Shown here in pieces: positions 48,636-59,344 of a DNA stretch of 64,000 nt. Location of the stretch: the NCBI GenBank assembly GCA_947650285.1, contig CANTFL010000028.1:202570-266569 (forward strand), given 5' to 3'. The position numbers were made by a program, and so were the translations under genes. How positions within the stretch are numbered: the first letter of the stretch is position 1; each line of letters begins with the position of its first letter. A model generated the notes under the pieces. That model did no database searches, was not told where the DNA came from, and was given only the letters and a program-made list of their open reading frames with translations. The DNA comes from Hyaloperonospora brassicae. Lineage: Eukaryota; Oomycota; Peronosporomycetes; Peronosporales; Peronosporaceae.

Positions 48636-48647
48636 TGGTAGCACTTT
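48636..48647 (+). other. Primer binding site of element B
   Basis: TGGTAGCACTTT begins 2 nt after the 5' LTR, identical to the site in element A and similar to initiator-tRNA primer sites of yeast Ty elements. Confidence 0.65.
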
Positions 48648-48683
48648 GTAGTCCGTCCAAGGACCACAACCCCATCGCCCAAC

Positions 48684-49804
48684 ATGAACATGTTGGACGA
48701 TGTAGACGGCGACAGCTTTCACGGGTTCCGTGAAAGCTACTCCCATTTGAGCGACATCGAATGGAGTGCGATCGAACGATGAGCTCGCCCGTTGTCGAGG
48801 AAGCCATTTGGGCCATGCTATCCTCAAGGGATAGGGACTAGCAACATGTCGTCATTAGCAAGTCTTTGAAACGAGAACTTGATGAGTCGCGAGCGCAGGT
48901 GACCTTGTTACAACAACAAGATCACCAGCGGACGGAAGCACTGAGACAACAACAGTCTCAGTCCGCAGAGCCGACGCGTGAGCGTCGACGGGAGTCTTTA
49001 AAACTAGAGGTCATCAAGTATCGGGGAGTCGAGGAAGACTCCCTGTTGAGGTGGTTCGTCGAGCTGGACGATGTCATCGATGCTCTTCGCATCGATGGTG
49101 AGCGAATGCAAGTCTCATTCTCCCAGTCTAACCTGGCAGGAGAAGCCAGAGCTTGGGCCCTGAACCTCAAGTTGCACGACCCACATGTGTTTGGTTCGTT
49201 GAGGATCTTCAAGACCCTGCTTAGTGAGACGTTTGAGCCGCTCAGAGCAGAGTTCAGGACTCTTTCGGAGCTCCTGCAAATCAAGCAGGGTAAGTGTAAG
49301 ATTCACGCTTACGCCCAACATGTACGCTACCTTGCAAGCTGCATGGTAGTGAACCCTGTGAGTGAGTTTGTGTTGATCACAATCTTTATTTAAGGGCTTT
49401 CAGACGGTCCCGTTAGAGACCACCTGTTCCGCGGAGATCTAAAGACCCTCTCAAAGGCAACCTTCGCAACGGAGAAAGAAGACTATAGCGTAAGACAGTC
49501 TCACGCTACGTTGGCCCCGCATCGTCCACAGAGACGATTAGCAGTCGGGGTTCCAGAACCAATGGACCTCTGTAATGTCGAGGGCGAAAAACCTCGCCCT
49601 GCAAATGACAAGCGAATGGTGAGATGTCATCGCTGTGATAAACTGGGACACTACGCATATGAATGCAGTATCCCCCGCTCAGGACCTCGCGGTGCTGAGC
49701 GCAGTGTTCACCCACCAGCAAGAAGAACTGGAGGGCGAGAGTCCGTTGCTGTTGCAAAGCCTCAACAGCGAGGCCAACCATCAAAAAATGATCGGGGTCA
49801 GTAG
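48684..49804 (+). pseudogene. gag: gag of element B
   Basis: Begins MNM at 48684 like element A. A one-base deletion near 48780 moves the rest into another frame. The main frame (48866 onward) has LLRWFVELDD, ARAWALNLKL and FEPLRAEFRTLSEL, an in-frame stop at 49391, then the zinc knuckle CHRCDKLGHYAYEC. It ends at 49802-49804 with the same DRGQ-stop ending as A. Not functional. Confidence 0.9.
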
Positions 49805-49823
49805 GGGCGGAGCGACCTACTGA
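49783..49823 (+). promoter_or_regulatory. Disabled gag-pol frameshift signal (B)
   Basis: The same A AAA AAT heptamer lies at 49783-49789, with an 8-nt spacer and an 8-bp hairpin (49798-49805/49816-49823). In B the codon after the slip reads TGA in the -1 frame, where A has TGG, so slippage would terminate at once. Confidence 0.65.
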
Positions 49824-52800
49824 TCCAGCAACATCAAGAGAATTTTCAAATATCTTGACGAAGGTTGCTCCCGACACGCAGTCCCTGTGTGTCTCTGCAC
49901 CTGGTGATGAGGTGTCACTCATCACCTTGAAGTTAGAAGTGACAACAGACTTGTCACTTCGCGCCCAGGTTGGCTGTAGGGCGTCGAACAATTTTATTCG
50001 TCGCCAGTCGCTAGAGGCAGGAAGTTTCAGCTTCGTGGAGCGGGAGATCCATCCAACGAAACTGACGGTGCGCCTAGCGACAGGCGTATCGATCACTGTG
50101 AAGAAACGTGTAGTCGGAATGCACTACACGTTAAAAGGCGAACATTACGATGATGATCTATCGTTCTTGACCTAGATGACAAGTTCGACGTCATCTTAGG
50201 GTTGCCTTGGCTCAGGAAATACGAGCCAAGGGTGAGTTGGCAGTATCGATCGGTTACGATACCTGCTACTTGTCCCTCAGATGACGACCTGAAGAATGGT
50301 TTGGAACACCCACATTTACGTGGGTTTACTACGAGCGAGTGCGATGGCCTCACTCGTGGTACGGTCGTTAGCACGACTGTACAAGACCACAATGTAGATG
50401 ATCACTGTATTGTGGAGAAAGCTCTCCTGGACCCTGTGGAAGTGATTTCCCAGGAAGTAACCAAGACATTGAATGTCTTGGTTAATGATGGATCAAGCGT
50501 AGGCGCTTACACGCTTGATCTAGTTGTGCCTCCGAAACTAATTTCGGAGATAACTCAATTGTTGACGCTAGAACCGAAACGGTTCTTGCGTGATCTGCGC
50601 AGTGGCAAAGTCAAGCAGATCTGCATAATTGTCGCGGAGGACGCCTACGTTACCGATATTCGATCGGCAACGGTGTTTACTAAGAGCGAGAGGGTTCTCA
50701 GCAGTTCTTCGATGGACGAAAGTGTCATCGATGAGAAGACTCGGATTGAGAGATATGGATCTCAATCCTGGAAGTCGCTTTAGGCAAATCCTTTGTATAA
50801 GTATTTGATCGAATTCAAGGATGTATTCCCTGAATACGTGCCATGCGAGTTGCTTAAGGACAAAGGCACTCGACACGAGATCGAGCTCAAATCGGGCTCG
50901 AAGTAATGTGTCATGAAGCAGTGGCCACTGCCTCGTGAACAAGCACTATTGACCGACAATTTCTTGGACTATCGCTTTGCAGCGGGTCATGTGAGAGAAT
51001 CGGCATCCCCTCACAGATCTCCATCCTTCTGTGTGCGAAAGGCCACAGGATGATGGCGGATAGTGCACGCATTCAACAAGTTGAATGCTGCAACGGTACC
51101 GGCTCAGACGCCGATACCGAGGAAGGACGTAATCATAGATGGTATGTCAAATAGTACCATCTTTTCGTCCATGGATCTGATGGACGGAATCTATCAGATC
51201 CACATGCGTGAATGGGATATCCCGTACACAGCAGTGAGCACCTCTAGTGGTATGCTGTACGAGTGGCTAGTGATGCCACAGGGGCTGAGTAATGCCCCTG
51301 CAACATTCAACAGATGTGTTACAAATATGTCGAGACCGGTGGGAGACTTCGTACCGAGTACTTCGACGATGTGTTCGTCCATATCCCGGCTATGGACGGA
51401 AAGACGGAAGTTGAGGTTCACAGAACGCACGTTCGTAAGGTTCTTCAACTCATGCGCAAGCATAAGTTGTATGCCAATCTCAAGAAGTGTATATTCGCGG
51501 CTATCGAAATACCACTTCTTGTGTGCATCGTGGTTAAACACGGCGTGCGCCCTGATCCCAAAAAAATCAAGGCGGTCACCGACTGGCCAGTGCCAGTCGA
51601 TGTCAAGGGACTATGTAAGTTCCTTGGCTTATCGGCGTACTTACACAAGTACTCGCGCAACTACGCCGAGATGACTGTTCATCTTTCTTGCTTGCTCAAG
51701 AAAAATGTGAAGTGGTCATGGAACGATGAGTGCCAGCGTTCCTTTGAGGGTATCAAGCAGAGCTTGATGCAATCGCCCATCTTAGCGATTGCAGATCAGG
51801 ACATACCTTTTCATGTGTTCTGTGACGCCAGCGATTTTGCTATCGGCTGTGCGTTGATGCAGTATGACACAGACGGCGTAGAGCGCGTCTTCTGCTATCA
51901 ATCGCGTCAGCTGCAACCAGCTGAACGCAATTATCCATTGCATGACAAGGAACTAATTGCCATGAAGTATGCACTGGCTAAGTTCCGGGTCTATCTCTTG
52001 GGAAATAGACCGTTCATCGTCTATACGGACCATGCGTCATTACGCACGCCCGTAAACAGTCCACACCTCTCGCAAAGGATGGCGAGGTGGCTGTCCTTCT
52101 TCGCGGAGCATAACTTCTCCGTGGAGTACAAGCCAAGACGACTTTATGTCTTCGCTGATGCGGTATCACGACGGCCCGACTTCGAGCCAACGACCCGAAT
52201 CAACAGTGAGGCCTTGCCCACTGTTGCGACACTGTCCATCAGTGTGACGCCGTCGCCGTTACTCGACGACGTGTGGAAGGCATACGCAGGAGACACGAAT
52301 CTCATCCATTTGATGGGTTATCTTGCGAACCAATCCCGGAAATCCCTGTCGGATTTGCCGGCCCTGTACCGTTCCTCTTTAAGTCGGTACACTACTCGCA
52401 ATGGCCTGCTGTACTATACAGCAGTTGCCGACAACACGCCTCGTGTCGTCGTTCCCGATCTTGATGAATTGCGATTACGCATCATGAACGAGTGTCACGA
52501 TGCGTCGTCTGGCGGGCATCGTGGCCGAGAAAAGACTTACCTCACGGTCAGTCGCGACTTTTACTAGCCCCGCCAGTATCAGTTTGTCCGCAAGTACATT
52601 CGTTCTTGCGAGGTTTGTCAACGGGTGAAGCCTAGTCCTTCATCCCGTGCACCGTTACAACCTCTGCCGGTGCCGGCAAAGTGTTGGGAGTCCGTGTCCA
52701 TGGACTTTGTCTTCGGGCTCCCGAAGGCACTAACAAGAATAATGATATTATTGTGTTTGTGGGTCGTTTCAGCAAGATGTTACATCTTTCTGCAGTCCCA

Positions 52801-54380
52801 GAATCGATCTGCGCACACGGTTGTGCGCGTGTCATCATCTACACTGTGTTTCGACTCCACGGATTACCCCGTGAACTCGTATCCGACCGTGACCCTCGGT
52901 TCACGGCGGCGTTTTGGCTATCCGTGTTCCGCACATTGGTAACACGGTTGAAGATGTCAACCTCTGACCATCCTGAAACAGATGGTCAGACAGAACGTGC
53001 GAACCGTGTCCTCGATGAAATTCTTCGTGGATACGTCCACTCCTTTTCGCATTGAAGTGAGTTCTTACCGATGAAGGAATTTGCCATCAACAACTCCGTT
53101 CATGCGTCCACAACGCATACACCATTATACGTGAATGGCTTACGCCACCCACGTATTCCCGCCCTCATACAGAGTGACTCTGAGTTAAGGGGGTAGGGAA
53201 TCGCTCGAGCAAAAACCGTTTTGGCTCTTGCTCATCACGTATCATCGCACATGCCGATACGTTCGATGTCGATGTCGACAACATCGACATCGAGGAAATC
53301 GAGCTTAGCAGTATCGATAACGTTGCTGCTACATCAGACAATGATGACGATGCTGGGATATTCAGCATCGTCAACGACAATGCCAGCGAGGAAGAAGACC
53401 ACCTCGTTGAAGAAGAGAACGATCTCTTAGCAGTGCGCAGGAAGCGCATCGAAAGACAAAACAAAGAGTCCGCAGAGAACTTCCTGCTGACTCGGGAGGC
53501 GGTAGTCCGTTTTGTACAGGACTCCATCGCAAATGCGGTGGACCGCCAGAAACAGAACGCAGACAAGAATGTAAGAGCAAATGTTCTTTCATTTAAGGTA
53601 AACGACCCATTATTACTGTCTACAATAAATTTATTTGGACATGCAGTCACTAGCGTCGGCAGTAATAAACTACTGCCGAAATACATTGGTCCATTTCGTG
53701 TGTTGCATCGCAAGGGCAATGCAAACACGATCGAATTGCCTCGTAGGATGCGCACGCACCCTACGTCTTATGTTGGTCGTCTCCGCCCGTACCATCAGTA
53801 CGAAGCCTCTTGCAAGAACGGAGATAACCGGCGCGCTCCAGAATCCCCAAAAACATTTTGTGATCACGAACCAAACACTGAAGTTAGTCCTTCATCGACG
53901 CGGCCTTGCGACGAGCCGCCTCTAGCTCGTCGCGCAAACGATGCTTCTCGCGTTCACTCTCAAGCTGAGCGAACTCGAATTCCGATCGCTTATTCTCCCG
54001 ATCAGCACGAAGACGTCGCACGTCCGACTGCAAGGCGTGCCGTCGGTTGTATTCGTGCTCGACGTACTCCCTCAGCTCGGTCAGGTAACGCTCGTGGTTG
54101 CTCAAAGTCTCGTGCAGGCCCGGCTGCTGAGCCGGACCTTGTCTTTCCACCGCCACCGGAACCACTGGAGGATTCCCACGGTGGTCAACGCTTTCTTGTG
54201 GAGCGTATCTTGAACAACCGTGGTGATTTATAATCAAGGACGAGTTACCTCGTCCGGTGGCGTGGGTACCCACCTTCCTTTGACAGCTGGCAACCTAGTT
54301 CCCAGCTGATGGCTGACGTTAAAGGTCTCGTTCACCAGTATGACGAGACTCATCCGACTGGTCCGAGGGCCCATCGGTAA
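49786..54380 (+). pseudogene. pol: pol of element B: PR-RT-RNaseH-IN-chromodomain
   Basis: The protease region reads VGCRASNNFI, so the catalytic Asp position is Gly. A frame break follows near 50165-50200. Stops occur at 50781 and in the RT start. RT has FSSMDLMDGIYQ and YFDDV (51350-51370, in the 51314-52567 frame). RNase H has VFCDASDFAIG. The integrase zinc region ends at a stop at 52565, and the core with SDRDPRFTAAFW and TERANRVLDE follows. The tail 53433-54233 has FLVERIL of a chromodomain, a stop at 54231, and the frame then continues to the conserved final stop at 54378. Confidence 0.92.
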
Positions 54381-55356
54381 ACACGCGCCCTAGGCGCTTG
54401 TAGACGGATTGCAAGTTTGCAATCGCATCCCGCATCTCAGCCGAGATGTGTGCCCTTCCCCAGGGCGAACTTGGGGAAAACACATCCCTATGTGCACGTT
54501 GCGAGTTTTCGACACAGCTCGCACAAGGATCACCTCAAGTGAGGCATGGAATGCCGGCCTCACTTGACAGATTATGCAACCGAAACCTTGCACCGGTTGG
54601 CGTTCGCTTTTCGAACTTGAGGCGTATCGCCTCAAGCTTCTTAAGTCACCCTTCTCGTCCAAAATTCTTGACGTTTTGGACGAAGGCGTTCCACACTGCC
54701 AAAAGCGAGTTCTTGTCACGATTTTGGTTGCCATTATACCATCGGTGCCTTAGGAAGGCATCGAGATAGAAGTCTTCTTCAGCGCGGAAGTTACTAGCGC
54801 TGGAACTTATGCCATGAAGCTCAGTTTTATTGAATAAAGGAATTCGATGGTGTTGGCTTGTCTCGTGCGACACGATATTGAGGAGCTGCTCGGGCAAGCG
54901 CAACGGCTTGATCATACCACGCTTTAATGTAATACCTGTTTCGGTACCACGGCTTACAGAATGACGATGGTTCTTGCCATCGTCATCACGCTCTTGCGCG
55001 GAAGCACGAGTTGATACTGGTGAGGCATATCAGTCCTCACCATAGAGTTCATCATCACTGCCGAACAGACTGTGATGCATTTCACGAGTTCGCTCGTTCG
55101 ACAGTGCTCTTGACGAACTATGAGGCACAGCCGGTGATCGGGATGCCTCTGGAACGTTGCGCGAGTCAGGCACGTCTGGCTTGCCATAATTGATGACCTC
55201 ATTGCCAAGGTCATCCTGTGCGCGTGGTGCGATACCGCGTGCGTCTGCATCAACTTCTGCTTCAGACGGAGAGCAAGCAGCAGACGAAGAAGCGTCTGCC
55301 GCAGAGTCTGGTACAGCAGCAGGCTTTGTGGTCTTCGAATCACCTGGCATAGACAT
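53884..55356 (-). pseudogene. Opposite-strand ORF of element B
   Basis: Counterpart of the plus-strand ORF of element A, here on the minus strand. It begins MSMPGDS at 55356, 133 bp inside the 3' LTR. Frames 55030-55404, 54646-54915 and 53884-54273 show the same order: an acidic Ser-rich start, a central FRAEEDFYLD...FLRHRWYNGN block, and a charged coiled-coil end. It is broken by stops and a frame change. The last 500 bases overlap pol antisense. Confidence 0.7.
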
Positions 55357-55475
55357 GTTAACTATGCGAGGCAAGGTCAGGAGTGAATGGGTCTGACCAT
55401 ACAAGTGCTCCCTGTCCCACTGGTGTCCAACGGGTGGCCACCAAGTTTTCGATAGTCACACGGTGACTATCAGAT

Positions 55476-55488
55476 AAGGGAGGGGTGA
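55476..55488 (+). other. Polypurine tract of element B
   Basis: AAGGGAGGGGTGA directly precedes the 3' LTR. Element A has the related AGTGGGGTGA at the same place. Confidence 0.75.
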
Positions 55489-55928
55489 TGTAACGGGGTA
55501 GCCCGTTACATGAGATCTTCAATAAAACAATCTGACAATAAAGAATATTACGTCATATATTCTTTTAACAATATCACAAGACATGGTGATATTGCTGGGA
55601 TGACCGAAGGGTCTACTCATTGGTTGATATCGTGATGATATCAACCCACCAATCGCTGCTAGACGCGCGCAATGTGTGGTGAGTAGACGTCATCATACAT
55701 ATAGTTATATTGGTATAATTAAGTCAGGAAAACAGAGATTCAAGGAGTTATAGGACTTAAATATATAAATACATTTTTGCTTTTACCAAGAGACTAGTCT
55801 GACTACTTAGTCTCCTTTCCTTCCTCTGTGCTCCTTATACACCTAGCAGGGCATTGTCGACCACTGTCTTCAGTGGAAGTATACTCCGTACTGGTCAACC
55901 AGTACGTAGTCAACAGTGCCCCGTTACA
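55489..55928 (+). repeat. 3' LTR of element B
   Basis: 440 bp, same length as the 5' LTR with 13 mismatches and no gaps. Ends CCCCGTTACA and is followed by the target duplicate gtcca. Confidence 0.95.
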
Positions 55929-55933
55929 GTCCA

Positions 55934-56286
55934 GTGGACTTGATACGACCATTTGTGAGACCGGCTCTGCCGACCGTTTGATAATTTGGATATACCTGAA
56001 GCGCGATCCGTTCTTGTATTGCGAAAATCATCTGTCGCTTCACTACAGTCGTCCCCTGCGACGGTAGTTGTCATACAGTGTCGATCGGACTGCGCACTTC
56101 TTTATTCACTTGAACAGTCACACATTTCAACAGTCGTTATGCATACGCCGAAGCCGTCCAGCCTCTCTCTTTCCCTTAATCAGGGTGAATCGCATCCCAT
56201 TCCCAATACCAAAAGGTCCCCGCCGAGTAGTACCCGCTTCTTTCCAACTTCGAGTGACGACCGCTGCATGTATTGATCTTCAGACG
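55934..56286. other. Right flank of element B
   Basis: About 350 bp between the element B target repeat and the coiled-coil pseudogene. No coding features recognised. It probably belongs to the older sequence that B inserted into. Confidence 0.4.
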
Positions 56287-58620
56287 ATGGCCGGCATGGT
56301 GGCTACTCTTTACCATCGCTTACAATGCGACGAGGAGATCGCGAGGTGTTACAGCTCCCATGAAGGGGTACTGATGAAAGAGAAGCACCGCGGCGATCGA
56401 CTGAAGTAGGAGTCAAACCCCTGTGCGACGTCAAAATCCAGTTGCGCGAGTATGTTGATCAGCGTTTCGATCGTCTTTTTTCCGCTGTTTAGAACACCCG
56501 CAAGCGCGGCAACGACTGCGAAGTGGTCTTGGGTAATCTGGCTTATCAGCTAGCGAGAATATGCGACTTGGATAGGAAGATGAAGGGTTTGGAGACGTCT
56601 TTGTCTGAAGCCACCTCCTCTGACCTAGAGATGGTTCGTCGGGACATGTCCACTGATCACGATTCTCTTGAGGAGGAGCATCAGCAAGAGATCACATCTC
56701 TTTGTCAGAAGATGGAGTCCCGGGTTTTGCAGCTCGAGTTAATACAGGCTCTTCGGAACGCCGAAGCCAAGAAGTACCAGGCTGCCATTGTTATGGATCA
56801 GCAGAAGATCGGAGATCTCGAGAAACTGATCGCGTCGGATCCCGCGTTACGCGATCGATACTGGGCGGAGATCGCCGATCAGGACCGCAAACTGGATCGG
56901 CTGTGAAGAGTGATTGCGGATCACCACTCTAAACATACGCTTCTTCGACGGTTGGCCCAAGACCGGGAATCCAATCGCGATCTTGCTGTCACTGATCGCG
57001 ACCTCGCTGTCGCCGACCGCGACAAGATTTGGGCTCATGTAGCCCAGCTAGCTTCCGACGTTCCTCTTGCTTTAGCTTCACCTCTAGTGTCTTCGGATAG
57101 CAAACGTCCCCGGAACGACAGTAGTTCTGTTCCACCATCCGACGGCCCCGGGCCTCGGAAGTCTCCTCCTCTTCTAGTTCCTTTTGTCCACTGACCCCGG
57201 CGACGATCTCGACGCGATCGATCCACTTTAAAACGTCTTGCGAGTCTACGCGATCAGCTCCGGTCACGCAATCAACCGATACGACACAGACAGATTACTC
57301 CAAGCCGCAGGTCAAGATCCCGCAATCGGACGAGCCAGCGCCGCGTGCAATGTCGACAAATTCCGCTTTGGCTCCGCGATCAGCCCCCCCCCCATCAGCT
57401 CTGCCTACTAGATGAGCCAAGTCGTCCTCGATGGCTGAACTCGACAATCAGCTGAGCCAGTGCCATACCGCCAAGCCTTCCCGATCAACTGTATCCGCAT
57501 CGTCGGCAACTCAAGCGCGATTGCCTTCATCGGAACGATCGGTTGCACCAGTGCGATCGGCTACGTCCAAGCGGCCGGATAAATCGAGACAATCGATTAA
57601 ACCATCTCGGTCGGTTCTCTTCAAGCGTTCATCTTGGTCAGGTCTAAACAGATCTGCTAATTACCCTCCTGCTCAAATTATATTGGTTCTCTCCGCGAAG
57701 ACGTTACCAGGATCGGTAGAGAATCATGCTACTTAGGAAAATTGGTTTTTTTGTCCTCGACAATGGGCGATTCGTCCAGTTCTTCGGAGGGTTCTACTCG
57801 CGCACCGCTTTCATGATACGATATGCTTCCGTCGACGCGCTTCGTCCGCTGCTACACCTACTGGACTCAACCCACCTTCATCCACGATCGTAAGCAAAGA
57901 ATACTGCCATATCTTACAATCCCCTTTTCCGACGCCTTTTACAGCTCCTAAGAACACAGGCAGGGTGTAAAGATCAATCTCCTGGGACAGCTAATCGAGC
58001 GACTAATCCGGCAGCATCAGTATTTCCAGTGATGATCGCGCGGACGTAAGCTGTCGATTGGCTCAGGCCAATATGCCGCGTTGCCAGCTACTCGTGTACC
58101 GCGCGATCAGTGGATTCATAAATTTGTGTCTCGCGTTCCTCGGTCGTCATTTCAAGTAAATCTCTGGTCAGCGCGATGAGTCAGCTATACCAGCGTCGCT
58201 CAGCTGGAAGTGGGTCTTATGTTTAAGCGTTTCTCCAAGCCGAAGTCCTTTCCGTTACCAACATACGAGGATCCATATTTGTGCGCACTCCGGGTAGATC
58301 GCTGGGCTCCCCATTAGGTTTCTTCGGCGCATATCATGTCACAATACAGCCAAGAAGCTTGGAAAGTTCTCGATAGACCGGTCGAGCCTGTCTCTATCAA
58401 AGTGACTGGGTGGTTCAAGGCTTTAGCTGAAGTATACCGCTCATTTGAAGATCTTCATCGACAAGCGTTGTAGGAATCGACCCACGTTCTCTCCATTTCT
58501 AATCGGCAGCGCCAGGCGGATCCGGAGTTGGCCACATTTTTATGAGCACGCAGGCAACACCGATCGCGATCTGGGCCGCGGTTGAAGACAGTTCTCCACT
58601 TAATTCTTCATGGGATGATA
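56287..58620 (+). pseudogene. Coiled-coil ORF beside element C, decayed
   Basis: A reading frame starting MAGMVATLYHRLQCDEE at 56287 continues, after frame changes and stops (56407, about 56490, 56904), into a long charged coiled coil (56523-57194). This includes a short tandem repeat RDLAVTDRDLAVADRD. Ser/Pro/Arg-rich sequence follows to about 57740, then further protein-like pieces to about 58620 (around 58330-58480, SQEAWKVLDRPVEP). It lies on the strand opposite to the pol remains of element C, the same relative arrangement as in A and B, but I see no sequence similarity to their opposite-strand ORF. Function unknown. Confidence 0.55.
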
Positions 58621-59344
58621 GACGGACGTTGCGACTTAAACATTCTGTTGTACCCTTATTTTTCCTTTATACAGTCCCGTCGAAGGAACTGTTGTGGTAA
58701 TCTGGGTCGAAATGCAAAACAACCAAGATCCCAAACTTGACCAATGCTTTGTCTCTGGTTGATACAGCAAATCCGTGGCGTAACCAGTATCGGCACGGGA
58801 TTGCAAAACATCCTGGATGCACGACCACCCGCATTTCCGGCAAATGATTTTCCTCGCGATTCTTCCAGTCTTGCCATTTTCTTCGTTCAATATCAATTTC
58901 CCCTTTTTAAGCTTCGTTCATTGTGTTGAAATTGTCTTCATTTTCTATTGTTCTTTATCCATACCCGATGAGATCACCTATAGTCCCCAATTGCTTACGA
59001 TCAAATTTCCATAGATTCCGATCACCGGCAATCAAAATACCTCCCGCCTTTGACCCGCAACTCCGGCTTCGTAAATCTTCGATCGCCATACTCACAGCAT
59101 ATACCGCCATTCCACCTTCTCATACAACCTCCCTGTATGTCATCATTCCACCCTCCTATGCAACCTCCTTGCATTTCGCCTAAACAAATCAATGACTTAG
59201 ACATCAATAACCCGCATCTCCCTCTTCGTGCGACTGCATCACTTCAAATCGATTTCGTTTTACGCCATCGCGGTCCAATTCTTATATCAATGCGCCACAG
59301 TTTAAGTCGGCGTCGTCCACCAACGACGGATCACTATTTCCTTT
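58621..59344. other. Degenerate sequence between the two element C parts
   Basis: Only short frames on either strand. A short repeated segment occurs at about 59110-59170 (two near copies reading PPSHTTSLYVIIPPSYATSL-like in one frame). No gene call. Confidence 0.4.

Larger units (their letters stand above)
48194..55928 (+). mobile_element. Ty3/gypsy retrotransposon B, structurally complete
   Basis: Both 440-bp LTRs are present and the element is flanked by the direct repeat gtcca (48189-48193 and 55929-55933), so this is an intact insertion. Order: LTR, primer site, gag, pol, polypurine tract, LTR, the same as element A but on the plus strand. The LTRs differ at 13 of 440 positions by direct comparison, so it is not a very recent insertion. 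Coding regions carry stops and frameshifts. It shares the opposite-strand ORF and the hairpin-dense coding DNA with A. Confidence 0.96.

Noticed and set aside
49783..49823. Working frameshift signal in element B
   Set aside because: A stop codon follows the slippery site directly in the -1 frame.
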